Positions 10,317 through 19,456 of a DNA stretch of 64,000 nt are shown one piece after another. How positions within the stretch are numbered: the first letter of the stretch is position 1; each line of letters opens with the position of its first letter. The translations under genes were made by a program, and so were the position numbers. The notes beneath the pieces were generated by a model that saw only the letters and a list, made by a program, of their open reading frames with translations, ran no database searches and was not told the DNA's origin. Origin of the DNA: Parapedobacter defluvii (GTDB taxonomy: Bacteria; Bacteroidota; Bacteroidia; Sphingobacteriales; Sphingobacteriaceae); NCBI RefSeq assembly GCF_014642075.1, contig NZ_BMIK01000003.1, forward strand, positions 347,566 through 411,565, read 5' to 3'.

Positions 10317-12791
10317 TCAATTTGCGTGTAATGCATCCGACCGGAGTGCGAACATTGTGGCGGATTCATCGGCGCGTATTGCCAACGATCCATCCTTGGC
10401 TACCCTCACCTTCTGAGGCTGCCCATTGATCATCAATTGGTAGTCAGTATCAGGCATCAGCCCAACAACAGTGAATTGCTTTCGTTGTTCACCCCTGGCA
10501 GTCCATTGATAGTTTCCGGCCTCCCATTGAATCACCTCCAGGTCGGAAAAATCATTAGGCTCGGTATGGACGGCTAAACGCATGGTTTCCTTATTCTCCG
10601 GATAATAAATCACGTCACTCCCTGACCTGCCTACACCAAATGCTTGGCTGCTCTTCACCGAAAAATCCTGTGTTTGTAACCGATAATCATTTACGCTTAA
10701 CGTAAGCTCATATACCGTATCCCGGAGGGTGTACGTAAATTTGGTGCCGTTAAGCCGGGGAACCATGTTCGGCTCAACCCCCATGCGGTTCCATTTAGGA
10801 CGGACGCCGTAGATGTCGCTGTAAAGTGCGGTAACGGTGGTGCTGATGCCTGCCAGAATATCCGTACCCAGCCCCGATTGATCCGTCCGGCTGTAACGCT
10901 GAGACGAAAGTCCATCTTTCCGATACTGTTCTAATAGGTTCCGGATGTACTTCAGTGCTAACTCTTTATTAAACTGTACATAGGAGCGTATCCCCAAGTA
11001 TCCCCAGGTGGGAAAGATATCACCATTTTCATAACGTGGAAACGGCCAATTGTTGTCGTGCACTTCCTCGCGTTTAAAAGAGTCGAAACAAAGAGGCCAG
11101 TGAAAAAGATGCTCATCGACCGTACGTTTTTCAATGTGCTCAAGGATAGTAGCGACGCGTTGCGGGTCGTCACATAGACCGAAAGCGATGGCCGCAAAAT
11201 TAACCGGCGTGACCAGGTTATCGCCGTGCACAGTTCCATCGTTATCCCGCCAATATACATATTGTTTCTTCTCAGGCAACCAAAAACCGCCCTCTTCAAC
11301 TGTCTTATTGAATGCCTGTTTGAGACGGTTGGCTACCGACCGGTAATAATCGGCTTTTTCAAGGTCGCCCAATACTTCCTCGCATTCCGCCCATTGGTTC
11401 AGGGCCTCATACATCTGGGCATTTACAAAAGCATTTTCGAAACCAGCCCATACAATATCGATCCAGTCGCTTGCCTTCTTTTCGGCAATGTTGTTGTTGA
11501 CCATCTCAAAGATACCGTTGCCATTGGTATCACGGCGGATCAACCAATCGAGCGCACGTTCACACGAGTTTTTGTGCGAGCGCAGCCAATCCACATCACC
11601 CGTTTGCTGGAATTGTTCGGAGGCGTTAATCACATAACCTGTTTGCGAATCAATGGTATACCCCCACATGGCTTCGTAATAACCAGTTTCTTCGTTATAC
11701 GTATTCGGGATTTCATCACCCGGCACGTCGTGCCAGCGTGACAACACCCTGCCGTCAGCAAGCATGGCTAGGTCACGCTCCTGATCCAGGGTAGCAGACA
11801 GGTTACGGGTATAGTTTTTATCATTCACTGCCAACCCGATCTGAGCAAAAAACGGTTCATGCAAACATTTCCAGTTTGTAATCCAGCCGTTGGCTCCGAC
11901 GATACGGTTGTCCACGACGCCGTACCGTCCGGTTGTATTGAGCAATTCGCGGACGGCGGTCTGATCTATTCCCGGCAACGTTCCACGATCATACACCTCA
12001 AAATAATTGATACGCGACAATTCATAGGTTACCTGCGTGCGTCCCCGCTTGACTTCAAAAGGCGCAAAGACATCGGCTTTGCCGTGCACAAACCGACTCA
12101 GGTGATAGCGTTGGCCCAATTCGGTATCCGTCACCAGATGTGTACAGGTGAAAGCGCCCTGCTCATTTTGTGAATACTTTGCGGCAATGAACCGGCCGTC
12201 ATCAGCATACGCAGCAATATGCAGTCCGTCTTGTTTCTCTTCGTTCCAAAATGTTACGCCACCTGTATGCACGCCGTAGGTATCGTGAGGAGACGCGAGG
12301 TACTTGCACCATACCATGCCACCATTGTCCAGTATGCCACCTTTCCACGTAGTAAGGTCGGCAAAATGCCAAGCCGGCATGGCCATATCTTCCAAGGCAA
12401 GGTCTGCGGCATACGTTCTGCTGATTGTCCATATAATCTTATCCCCTTTCACATCAAACTGCCACGATTCAGTAGCAGCTCCGAGCGTGATTCCCTCCAA
12501 TATAACCCGGTCAGACCGGGAAGACACATCGATTTCCCTGGGTTGCTCCTGCGATGACAGGTAAGCATCGGTTGTCTGAATTGCCGTAAAGATGCCCGTT
12601 GGAGCTAATGTATTCTCGTTGTTGATTTCCAACGCGGTAATCTGACATCCCGTAGCATAGTCAATGGATATAGCGAGCTGTTTGTCCGCGGTGATAATGC
12701 GAATATTTTTTCCTACAGGATCGTGAACAACTTGTCCCCGTACTCCTGCCGTAACCAACAGCAGCAAGACAGTAAACGAAAATCGGGTCAT
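10317..12791 (-). CDS. Secreted six-hairpin glycosidase-fold protein, family unassigned
   Basis: About 824 aa. I place the start at 12791 because MTRFSFTVLLLLVTAGVRGQ is a clear signal peptide; the frame is open up to 12986, but those 65 extra residues look non-coding. A beta-sandwich N-terminal half leads into an alpha-helical part (SDWIDIVWAGFENAFVNAQM, TPVNFAAIAFGLCDD, FPTWGYLGIRSYVQF) that resembles the (alpha/alpha)6 barrels of amylase-like and GH65/GH94/GH78 enzymes. A small C-terminal beta-domain follows. It probably heads the utilisation operon and acts on the same glycan as the GH78 gene. I cannot assign catalytic residues. Confidence 0.78.
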   Translation of the reverse strand: MTRFSFTVLLLLVTAGVRGQVVHDPVGKNIRIITADKQLAISIDYATGCQITALEINNENTLAPTGIFTAIQTTDAYLSSQEQPREIDVSSRSDRVILEGITLGAATESWQFDVKGDKIIWTISRTYAADLALEDMAMPAWHFADLTTWKGGILDNGGMVWCKYLASPHDTYGVHTGGVTFWNEEKQDGLHIAAYADDGRFIAAKYSQNEQGAFTCTHLVTDTELGQRYHLSRFVHGKADVFAPFEVKRGRTQVTYELSRINYFEVYDRGTLPGIDQTAVRELLNTTGRYGVVDNRIVGANGWITNWKCLHEPFFAQIGLAVNDKNYTRNLSATLDQERDLAMLADGRVLSRWHDVPGDEIPNTYNEETGYYEAMWGYTIDSQTGYVINASEQFQQTGDVDWLRSHKNSCERALDWLIRRDTNGNGIFEMVNNNIAEKKASDWIDIVWAGFENAFVNAQMYEALNQWAECEEVLGDLEKADYYRSVANRLKQAFNKTVEEGGFWLPEKKQYVYWRDNDGTVHGDNLVTPVNFAAIAFGLCDDPQRVATILEHIEKRTVDEHLFHWPLCFDSFKREEVHDNNWPFPRYENGDIFPTWGYLGIRSYVQFNKELALKYIRNLLEQYRKDGLSSQRYSRTDQSGLGTDILAGISTTVTALYSDIYGVRPKWNRMGVEPNMVPRLNGTKFTYTLRDTVYELTLSVNDYRLQTQDFSVKSSQAFGVGRSGSDVIYYPENKETMRLAVHTEPNDFSDLEVIQWEAGNYQWTARGEQRKQFTVVGLMPDTDYQLMINGQPQKVRVAKDGSLAIRADESATMFALRSDALHAN

Positions 12792-12912
12792 GTAACACAC
12801 CATTCGTTGGACGGTTCTTTTGGGCGTTGGTCTGTCCTGATAAAAATGGATTGCGCCCCACGCAAGCGGCGCCTTGCCTAATGTGTTGTTCATATGCGGT
12901 AAACTGGTTATA

Positions 12913-12920
12913 CAAAAGTA
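12913..12920 (-). promoter_or_regulatory. Candidate -7 promoter element of the glycan utilisation operon
   Basis: On the minus strand this reads TACTTTTG, an exact match to the Bacteroidota -7 element TAnnTTTG. It lies about 120 bp upstream of the glycosidase start at 12791. The nearest TTTG for a -33 element is 15 bp away, a little close, so the call is tentative. The long leader would leave room for post-transcriptional control. Confidence 0.35.
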
Positions 12921-13023
12921 GCCTTCTGACATCCGCAAAAAATAACCAAACCGGGGAAGTTTTTGCACCTTTTGATTTTTTTCCACCTCATAACAAAAAA
13001 TTTCATATCTTATATTTTATACT

Positions 13024-13031
13024 TACCTTTG
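13024..13031 (+). promoter_or_regulatory. Candidate -7 element upstream of the DUF177-rpmF cluster
   Basis: TACCTTTG matches the Bacteroidota -7 consensus TAnnTTTG and lies 19 bp before the GTG start at 13051. I see no good -33 TTTG at the right distance. The predicted start site would be about 13038, giving a very short leader. Confidence 0.45.
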
Positions 13032-13050
13032 CAGGCTCAATTGTGGGACG

Positions 13051-13581
13051 GTGAATTATTTGAAGCGATATCGGATCCCCTTTTCGGGGTTGAGTTTGGG
13101 CACGCACGACTTTGAGTTTGACATAGACAAGGCGTTCTTTGATTGCTATGAATATTCCATTGTAAAAGACGGAACTCTTAAGGCATCGGTCAGTCTGCAT
13201 AAGCAGGAGAACATGATGGTGGTTCGGTTCCATATTTCAGGCACCGTTAATCTGGTGTGTGACGTATGCCTTTCCTCTTTTCCGGCAGAAACCGAGATCA
13301 ACGAGCAGCTAATCGTCAAATTCACGGACGAGGATTTGGCCGAGACCACAGATGAAATTATTGTGCTGGCTAAGCATGAACATGAACTGGATTTGGCACC
13401 GGTGCTCTACGAATTCATTAACGTATCGGTACCGCACTATATAAAGTGCAGTGAACAAGGCAATAACATTACATGCGACGAGGCGGTGTTAGCTAAATTA
13501 AGCAACCTCTCTGCGGAGCAACAGGAAACGGAGCAAACAGATCCCCGTTGGGAGGCATTAAAGAATATTAAATATAATTAG
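13051..13581 (+). CDS. YceD/DUF177 family protein
   Basis: A 176-aa DUF177 (YceD) protein, a family linked to 23S rRNA accumulation and almost always encoded next to rpmF. The family core is visible as VCDVCLSSFPAETE, followed by an acidic stretch and a C-terminal DPRWEALKNIK that is typical of these proteins. The start is a GTG. It is the first gene of the DUF177-rpmF-plsX-fabH-accB-accC cluster, which ties ribosome assembly to phospholipid and fatty-acid synthesis in many bacteria. Confidence 0.9.
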   Translation: MNYLKRYRIPFSGLSLGTHDFEFDIDKAFFDCYEYSIVKDGTLKASVSLHKQENMMVVRFHISGTVNLVCDVCLSSFPAETEINEQLIVKFTDEDLAETTDEIIVLAKHEHELDLAPVLYEFINVSVPHYIKCSEQGNNITCDEAVLAKLSNLSAEQQETEQTDPRWEALKNIKYN

Positions 13582-13676
13582 CAAATTCGTTGATTTGCCC
13601 GATTCGCAACGATCGAAAGAGGCAACGAACGAAAAGCAATTAAATAAATAAGCGAATAAATAAATAACAATACGAG

Positions 13677-13868
13677 ATGGCACATCCAAAACGTAAAACC
13701 TCCAAAACACGGAGAGACAAAAGAAGAACACATTACAAAGCTGAGCGGCCTACGCTGGCAACCTGCAAAGAGACAGGCGCGGTACACCTGCCCCACCGTG
13801 CGTACCTGGTAGATGGCAATCTATATTACAACGGCAAATTAATCATCGAAAACGCTGCTGCCGTCTAA
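13677..13868 (+). CDS. rpmF: 50S ribosomal protein L32
   Basis: A basic 63-aa protein with the L32 start [19 protein letters not shown], then [19 protein letters not shown]. Only one of the four zinc-binding cysteines of C+ type L32 is present (Cys in TCKETG), so this is the zinc-free C- form. Its place between DUF177 and plsX is the classical gene order. Confidence 0.97.
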   Translation: MAHPKRKTSKTRRDKRRTHYKAERPTLATCKETGAVHLPHRAYLVDGNLYYNGKLIIENAAAV

Positions 13869-14049
13869 GTTCATCTTTCAAAAAATTGAACATCCCATAA
13901 CGTATAACTAATTTTTTATGCGTTACTTTGGGGTGTTTTTGCGTATTATTGGATAGAAACCGCTTAGCGATAATAAAAAAGAATAGACTAGGGATAGCGG
14001 TTCCTTCCGGCTTTTAAAGTAAACTTTTGCGGAAGAAAAACAATAACGG

Positions 14050-14991
14050 ATGAAGATCGGGTTAGACATTTTGGGCGGTGATTTTGCACCAGAAGCTACC
14101 ATACAGGGGGCCATTCTGGCATCGAAACAGCTTTCGAAAGAGCAGAAGATCGTACTCATTGGCGACCAAGATATTGCTAAACAACAAATTGAACAAGCAG
14201 GGGAAAATCCTGCTTTTTTTGAATATGTACACGCCCCCGAAATTATCGGGATGGGTGAACATCCCACCAAAGCCATTGCACAGAAACCCAATTCGAGTAT
14301 CAGCCGTGGGTTTCAGCTTTTAAAAGATGGGGCGATCGATTCATTCGCGTCTGCAGGTAGTACCGGAGCGATGCTTGTGGGGGCGGTATTCAGTGTCAAG
14401 AATATTCCCGGCGTAATCCGGCCGGCTATCGGCACCTATGTTCCCAAAATATCCGGAGGGTATGGTATTTTGCTTGATGTAGGTGCAGTATCCGACTGCA
14501 AGCCGGAAATGCTTTCACAATTCGGCCTGTTAGGCAGTCTATTTGCTGAACATGTGGCAGGCATGAAAGATCCCAATGTAGCGCTCCTTAATATCGGGGA
14601 AGAGGAAGAAAAAGGGAATGCCCTTACCCAGGCAAGTTATCCGCTGCTTAAACAAAACCAACGCATCCGCTTTATGGGTAATATTGAGGGCCGTAACATA
14701 TTTGACGATGGCGTGGATGTCATTGTTTGTGATGGATTTACGGGCAATGTGGTGCTGAAAATGGCCGAATCATTTTATGTGATGACCCAAAAGAAAGGCC
14801 TGAAAGATGAGTTTTTCGATCGGTTCAACTATGAAATATATGGAGGCACACCGATATTGGGTGTAAATGCCCCTGTCGTAATTGGACATGGCATTTCCAA
14901 TCCCAAGGCCATCGAAACGATGATTATGCTTTCCAAAAACATGATCGAATCCGATATCATCGAGAAAATCAAATCTGCTTTCAACGAATAA
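14050..14991 (+). CDS. plsX: Phosphate acyltransferase PlsX
   Basis: A 313-aa PlsX, which converts acyl-ACP and phosphate to acyl-phosphate at the membrane for the first step of phospholipid synthesis. Visible family blocks include [19 protein letters not shown] at the N-terminus, [34 protein letters not shown] and a C-terminal PVVIGHG. The normal GGD-P motif is intact. The 181 bp before it, after rpmF, hold no gene. Its stop is 4 bp from the fabH start, so the two are translationally close. Confidence 0.97.
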   Translation: MKIGLDILGGDFAPEATIQGAILASKQLSKEQKIVLIGDQDIAKQQIEQAGENPAFFEYVHAPEIIGMGEHPTKAIAQKPNSSISRGFQLLKDGAIDSFASAGSTGAMLVGAVFSVKNIPGVIRPAIGTYVPKISGGYGILLDVGAVSDCKPEMLSQFGLLGSLFAEHVAGMKDPNVALLNIGEEEEKGNALTQASYPLLKQNQRIRFMGNIEGRNIFDDGVDVIVCDGFTGNVVLKMAESFYVMTQKKGLKDEFFDRFNYEIYGGTPILGVNAPVVIGHGISNPKAIETMIMLSKNMIESDIIEKIKSAFNE

Positions 14992-14995
14992 CTAT

Positions 14996-15991
14996 ATGTC
15001 AAAAATACATGCTGCCATCACGGCTGTAAACGGGTATGTGCCCGATTATGTCCTGACCAATCAGGAGCTCGAAACCATGGTAGATACCAACGATGAATGG
15101 ATAACTACACGTACGGGTATCAAAGAGCGGCGGATTTTAAAAGGAGAAGGTTTGGCCACATCTGACATGGCCGTACCTGCCGTAAAGGGCTTACTGGAAA
15201 AGCGGGGTATCGGTGCCGAAGAAATCGACCTGGTTATTTTCTGTACGGTTACGCCGGATATGCCTTTCCCGGCAACCGCCAACATTCTCGCTGATAAAAT
15301 CGGTGCGGTCAATGCCTGGGGTTACGATCTGATGGCTGCCTGTTCGGGATTCATCTTTGGACTCACAACGGGAGCTCAGTTCATCGAATCGGGCATGCAT
15401 AAAAAAGTCTTGGTAGTGGGAGGCGACAAGATGTCTTCCATCATCAATTACAAAGACCGCAGTACCTGCATCATCTTCGGCGATGGCTGTGGCGCCGTAC
15501 TTCTTGAACCTAATTATGAAGGATTGGGTGTGGTGGATTCCATCTTGAAGAGCGATGGATCCGGATGCTCTTACCTGAATATCAAAGCCGGTGGCTCACT
15601 TTATCCGGCTTCGCATGCCACTGTGGATGCGGGCATGCACTATGCTTATCAGGAAGGACGTGCGGTTTTTAAGTTTGCTGTGACCAACATGGCCGATGTC
15701 GCCGCAGAAATTATGGAACGCAATCAATTAACGGCAGACGATGTCACCTGGCTGGTACCTCACCAAGCCAATAAACGAATCATTGACGCAACGGCTGACC
15801 GCATGGGATTGAGTGAGGATAAAGTAATGGTCAATATCCAACGCTATGGAAATACCACGGCGGGCACAATACCACTTTGCCTTTGGGAATGGGAAAACCA
15901 GTTAAAAAAAGGTGATAACCTCATTCTGGCAGCATTCGGCGGCGGATTTACCTGGGGTTCTGTATACCTGAAATGGGCGTATGGAAACTGA
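14996..15991 (+). CDS. fabH: 3-oxoacyl-ACP synthase III (FabH)
   Basis: A 331-aa KAS III, the enzyme that condenses acyl-CoA with malonyl-ACP to begin fatty-acid synthesis. The catalytic Cys116 (AACSGF), His256 (VPHQANKR) and Asn286 (GNTTAG) are all present in the FabH arrangement. It sits 4 bp after plsX and about 90 bp before accB, so primer formation and malonyl-CoA supply are encoded together. Confidence 0.97.
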   Translation: MSKIHAAITAVNGYVPDYVLTNQELETMVDTNDEWITTRTGIKERRILKGEGLATSDMAVPAVKGLLEKRGIGAEEIDLVIFCTVTPDMPFPATANILADKIGAVNAWGYDLMAACSGFIFGLTTGAQFIESGMHKKVLVVGGDKMSSIINYKDRSTCIIFGDGCGAVLLEPNYEGLGVVDSILKSDGSGCSYLNIKAGGSLYPASHATVDAGMHYAYQEGRAVFKFAVTNMADVAAEIMERNQLTADDVTWLVPHQANKRIIDATADRMGLSEDKVMVNIQRYGNTTAGTIPLCLWEWENQLKKGDNLILAAFGGGFTWGSVYLKWAYGN

Positions 15992-16025
15992 AAAAGACAA
16001 CAGGTGAAATAAATCCCGATTTTTA

Positions 16026-16056
16026 TTGTTAAATAATAGATTAGATCATATTTTTG
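16026..16056 (+). promoter_or_regulatory. Candidate promoter for accBC
   Basis: TATTTTTG at 16049-16056 matches the Bacteroidota -7 element. TTG at 16026-16028 lies 20 bp upstream as a -33 element. The accB start at 16081 is 24 bp downstream. This suggests accBC can be transcribed apart from plsX-fabH. Confidence 0.45.
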
Positions 16057-16080
16057 ATTGTATTATCAAACCACTAAACA

Positions 16081-16557
16081 ATGAGCATGGATATCAAACA
16101 GATTCAAGACCTGATTAAATTTGTGGCTAAATCAGGGGTGAATGAAGTATCTATCGAAGAAGAAGATTTCAAGATTACGATAAAAACAAATCAAGCACCC
16201 ACCTATGTGACTGCTACGGTGCCTACTGCACCGCAGGTGCAACCGGCGGCTACTGTACCCGCTCCTGCCGCAGAAGCACCGCAACCAACAGCACCTAAAA
16301 CGGAAGATACGTCGAATTACGTAACCATCAAATCACCCATGATTGGCACGTTCTATCGGTCGCCATCGCCCGATAAACCGGTATTTGTCAATGTGGGCGA
16401 TGAGATCACTGCTGGTAAAGTGGTTTGCATCGTGGAAGCCATGAAATTATTTAACGAGATCGAATCGGAAGTCTCGGGAAGGATCGTCAAGATATTGGTA
16501 GACGATGCCCAGCCCGTTGAATACGACCAACCGCTGTTTTTGGTTGAGCCAAAATAA
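16081..16557 (+). CDS. accB: Biotin carboxyl carrier protein of acetyl-CoA carboxylase
   Basis: A 158-aa BCCP. An N-terminal segment (about 1-35) is followed by a proline- and alanine-rich linker (about 39-77) and a biotinyl domain with the biotin attachment motif EAMKLF (Lys122). It carries CO2 between the biotin carboxylase and the carboxyltransferase. An alternative start is the ATG at 16087. It is followed 70 bp later by accC, its direct partner. Confidence 0.97.
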   Translation: MSMDIKQIQDLIKFVAKSGVNEVSIEEEDFKITIKTNQAPTYVTATVPTAPQVQPAATVPAPAAEAPQPTAPKTEDTSNYVTIKSPMIGTFYRSPSPDKPVFVNVGDEITAGKVVCIVEAMKLFNEIESEVSGRIVKILVDDAQPVEYDQPLFLVEPK

Positions 16558-16627
16558 ACACACTTCGCTAAATCATTTTTGTATTCAACGTCGTTAAACA
16601 TTGCCCATTAGGTATAGCTAAACATTC

Positions 16628-17968
16628 ATGTTCAAAAAGATATTAATAGCCAATCGGGGAGAAATTGCATTGCGGGTTATCCGTACCTGCCGCGAAATGG
16701 GGATTAAGAGCGTTGCTGTATATTCTACAGCCGATCGAGATAGCCTGCATGTGCGGTTTGCGGACGAAGCGGTTTGCATCGGCCCCCCGCCCAGCAAAGA
16801 ATCCTATCTCAATATTCCAAATATCATATCCGCGGCCGAATTGACAAATGCGGATGCCATACACCCGGGATATGGATTCCTTTCTGAAAATGCGCGGTTT
16901 TCTTCAATATGCAAGCAATATGGCATTAAGTTTATTGGTGCCACCGCCGAGCAGATTCAGCAAATGGGCGATAAGTCGTCTGCCAAGGAGACCATGAAAA
17001 ATGCAGGCGTCCCCACCATCCCAGGCTCGGAAGGATTGGTAAAAGATGTCAAAGAAGGAATTAAAATTGCCAACGAGATCGGTTATCCGGTCATCCTCAA
17101 AGCAACAGCCGGTGGCGGTGGCCGTGGCATGCGCATCGTATGGAAAGACGAAGAGTTTGAGCCGGCATGGGATTCTGCCCGTCAAGAGGCGGGTGCTGCT
17201 TTTGGCAATGACGGCATCTACCTCGAAAAATACGTAGAAGATCCCCGGCACATCGAAATACAGGTGGTAGGTGACCAATTTGGTACCGTTTGCCACCTTT
17301 CCGAGCGTGATTGCTCCATTCAGCGGAGACATCAGAAGCTGATCGAAGAAGCACCATCTCCGTTCATCACTCCGGAACTGCGTAGAGCCATGGGCGAAGC
17401 AGCCATTAAAGGTGCCAGAGCGGTCAACTATGAAGGTGCGGGCACGATCGAGTTTTTGGTCGATAAACACCGCAATTTTTACTTCATGGAAATGAATACC
17501 CGTATTCAGGTGGAACACCCGGTTACCGAGGAGGTTATTAATTTCGACCTCATCAAGGAGCAGATCAAGGTAGCGGCAGGTATTCCCATTTCGGGCAATA
17601 ACTACGAGCCGACCATGCACGCCATTGAGTGCCGCATCAACGCCGAGGATCCATTCAACGGCTTCCGGCCTTCGCCGGGCCGGATCACCAACTTCCATTC
17701 GCCGGGTGGTCACGGCGTCCGGGTGGATACACATGCTTATTCAGGCTATGTGATTCCGCCCAACTACGATTCGATGATCGCTAAACTGATCTGCGTGGCC
17801 CAAACCCGTGAAGAGGCCATTTCTACGATGGAACGCGCACTGAGCGAATTTGTCATCGAAGGGATAAAAACAACGATACCCCTTCATTTACGCCTGATGC
17901 GTGACCCGAATTTTAAGGCGGGTAACTTCACTACCAAGTTCATGGAAACCTTTGATCTTAGTGAATAA
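16628..17968 (+). CDS. accC: Biotin carboxylase subunit of acetyl-CoA carboxylase
   Basis: A 446-aa biotin carboxylase of normal length. The N-terminus [18 protein letters not shown], the ATP-grasp glycine loop [12 protein letters not shown], the metal-binding and catalytic stretch [18 protein letters not shown], and the C-terminal domain are all present. It carboxylates the biotin of AccB with ATP and bicarbonate. The carboxyltransferase genes accA and accD are not in the window. A hairpin terminator follows at 17990. Confidence 0.98.
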   Translation: MFKKILIANRGEIALRVIRTCREMGIKSVAVYSTADRDSLHVRFADEAVCIGPPPSKESYLNIPNIISAAELTNADAIHPGYGFLSENARFSSICKQYGIKFIGATAEQIQQMGDKSSAKETMKNAGVPTIPGSEGLVKDVKEGIKIANEIGYPVILKATAGGGGRGMRIVWKDEEFEPAWDSARQEAGAAFGNDGIYLEKYVEDPRHIEIQVVGDQFGTVCHLSERDCSIQRRHQKLIEEAPSPFITPELRRAMGEAAIKGARAVNYEGAGTIEFLVDKHRNFYFMEMNTRIQVEHPVTEEVINFDLIKEQIKVAAGIPISGNNYEPTMHAIECRINAEDPFNGFRPSPGRITNFHSPGGHGVRVDTHAYSGYVIPPNYDSMIAKLICVAQTREEAISTMERALSEFVIEGIKTTIPLHLRLMRDPNFKAGNFTTKFMETFDLSE

Positions 17969-17989
17969 ATATAAGATACCTCCATACAA

Positions 17990-18022
17990 AATACCATTCT
18001 TACGAAACAGAATGGTATTTTT
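17990..18022 (+). terminator. Intrinsic terminator after accC
   Basis: A perfect 11-bp stem (AATACCATTCT at 17990-18000 with AGAATGGTATT at 18009-18019), an 8-nt loop and a following TTT run. It starts 21 bp after the accC stop and ends 18 bp before tatC, so it closes the acc transcript. Confidence 0.85.
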
Positions 18023-18039
18023 GCTTTTTATCCGTTGTC

Positions 18040-18924
18040 ATGAGTAAACTATCCGGAAAGAAATTAATCGATACTATCAAAAATAAAGGGAAGAATCTGG
18101 AAGCAGAAATGTCTTTCTTTGACCATCTTGAGGTACTCCGCTGGCACCTCATCCGGTCGGCCATTGCGATAGCTGTCTTCATGGTACTTGCCTTTTCCTT
18201 CTATGATTTCATCTTTGACGATATCATCATGGGCCCCAAAAGCCCTGATTTCTGGACATACCGGGTCATGTGCAAAATTGCTGAATGGCTGAATACACCG
18301 GATTTCTGTGTCACAGAAGTACCAGGTACCATCATCAATACGCAGATGGCCGGGCAGTTTATCTTACAGATCAATTCCTCGTTGATTATCGCTGTGTTGC
18401 TGGGTTTTCCCTACCTATTATACGAAGTATGGCTTTTTGTCAAACCCGCATTGACCGATGTCGAGCGGAAATCATCTAGCGGATTTGTATTTTACGCAAG
18501 TATCTTATTCATATTAGGGGTGTTATTTGGCTATTTCGTGGTAGTTCCCCTTGCAATGAATTTCCTGGCCAATTATTCCATCAGTGATTCAATATCCAAT
18601 ACGATCACCATCGATAACTACCTGTCATTTGTAGCGACCCTTACCTTGGGATGCGGCATTGTTTTCGAGCTACCGATCGTTATTTTCATCCTTTCGAAAT
18701 TGGGAATCATGACGCCGCAATTCATGCGCAAGTCCCGCCAATATGCGGTCGTGGTAATACTGATTATTGCAGCCATTATTACCCCTACACCGGATATTAT
18801 TACCATGCTGACGGTCAGTTTCCCCATGTTCCTGCTCTATGAACTGAGTATTGTGGTGGCTGCGCGTGTATATAAAAACAAGATGAAAGCTGAAGTCGAC
18901 TTTTATCGTGGAGAAGACCAATAA
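18040..18924 (+). CDS. tatC: Sec-independent protein translocase TatC
   Basis: A 294-aa polytopic TatC, the receptor for twin-arginine signal peptides. The family N-terminal motif MSFFDHLEVLRWHLIRS is clear and is followed by six hydrophobic segments. The second periplasmic region (about 65-100) is longer than in E. coli TatC (258 aa) and has two cysteines, a pattern I associate with Bacteroidota TatC. The tatA partner is not in the window. The rpiB gene starts 6 bp downstream. Confidence 0.96.
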   Translation: MSKLSGKKLIDTIKNKGKNLEAEMSFFDHLEVLRWHLIRSAIAIAVFMVLAFSFYDFIFDDIIMGPKSPDFWTYRVMCKIAEWLNTPDFCVTEVPGTIINTQMAGQFILQINSSLIIAVLLGFPYLLYEVWLFVKPALTDVERKSSSGFVFYASILFILGVLFGYFVVVPLAMNFLANYSISDSISNTITIDNYLSFVATLTLGCGIVFELPIVIFILSKLGIMTPQFMRKSRQYAVVVILIIAAIITPTPDIITMLTVSFPMFLLYELSIVVAARVYKNKMKAEVDFYRGEDQ

Positions 18925-18930
18925 ATAACG

Positions 18931-19371
18931 ATGCTAACAAAAAGAACAATAGCCATTGGTGGAGACCATGCGGGATTCGGGTATAAATCTGCATTGGTAC
19001 AGTTTCTTACAGACGCGGGATATTCCGTGAAGGACTTTGGTACGGATACCGCCGATTCGGTCGACTATCCCGATTTTGCTCATCCCGTAGCAGCTGCTGT
19101 AGAAAGCGGTGATTTTGAACGGGGTATTCTGGTATGTGGCAGCGCCAATGGTGTGGCTATCACGGCAAATAAGCATGCCGGAATACGGGCGGCCATCTGC
19201 TGGCTGGAAGAATTGGCGTCGCTTGCCAGGAAACACAATGACGCAAACATTATCTGTATCCCCGCACGTTTCATTGATATTGATTTAGCAAAAGCGATCG
19301 TCAACACATTTCTGAATACCGGTTTCGAAGGAGGCCGCCACGCCAACCGGGTCAGCAAAATCTCTTGTTAA
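18931..19371 (+). CDS. rpiB: Ribose 5-phosphate isomerase B
   Basis: A 146-aa RpiB of the usual length. IAIGGDHAGFGYK at the N-terminus and the active-site region LVCGSANGVAITANK with Cys69 identify it. The GIRAAIC and HNDANIICIPAR blocks are also conserved. It interconverts ribose 5-phosphate and ribulose 5-phosphate. Six bases separate it from tatC, so the two are likely one transcript, with no obvious functional link. Confidence 0.95.
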   Translation: MLTKRTIAIGGDHAGFGYKSALVQFLTDAGYSVKDFGTDTADSVDYPDFAHPVAAAVESGDFERGILVCGSANGVAITANKHAGIRAAICWLEELASLARKHNDANIICIPARFIDIDLAKAIVNTFLNTGFEGGRHANRVSKISC

Positions 19372-19439
19372 TGTCTGACGTCCGACGTCTAATGTCTAAT
19401 GTCTAATCTCTGACGTCTAATCTCTGACATCTGATATCC
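19372..19439. repeat. Degenerate 7-bp tandem repeat
   Basis: Between rpiB and the peptidase gene, about 68 bp consist of variants of a 7-mer that alternates between TCTGACG/CCGACG and TCTAATG/TCTAATC. There are about nine units. It looks like a simple-sequence repeat and may vary in length between strains. It starts right at the rpiB stop and ends just before the M28 gene leader. Confidence 0.75.
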
Positions 19440-19456
19440 AAAAATCAAATAGCACC

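Noticed and set aside
12792..12986. Longer N-terminus for the six-hairpin glycosidase
   Set aside because: The first 65 residues are not signal-peptide-like, while the ATG at 12791 gives a textbook signal peptide.
16904..17734. 276-codon open frame antisense to accC
   Set aside because: It lies wholly inside a clear accC gene, has no family motifs and low-complexity patches; it is a shadow of the accC codon pattern.
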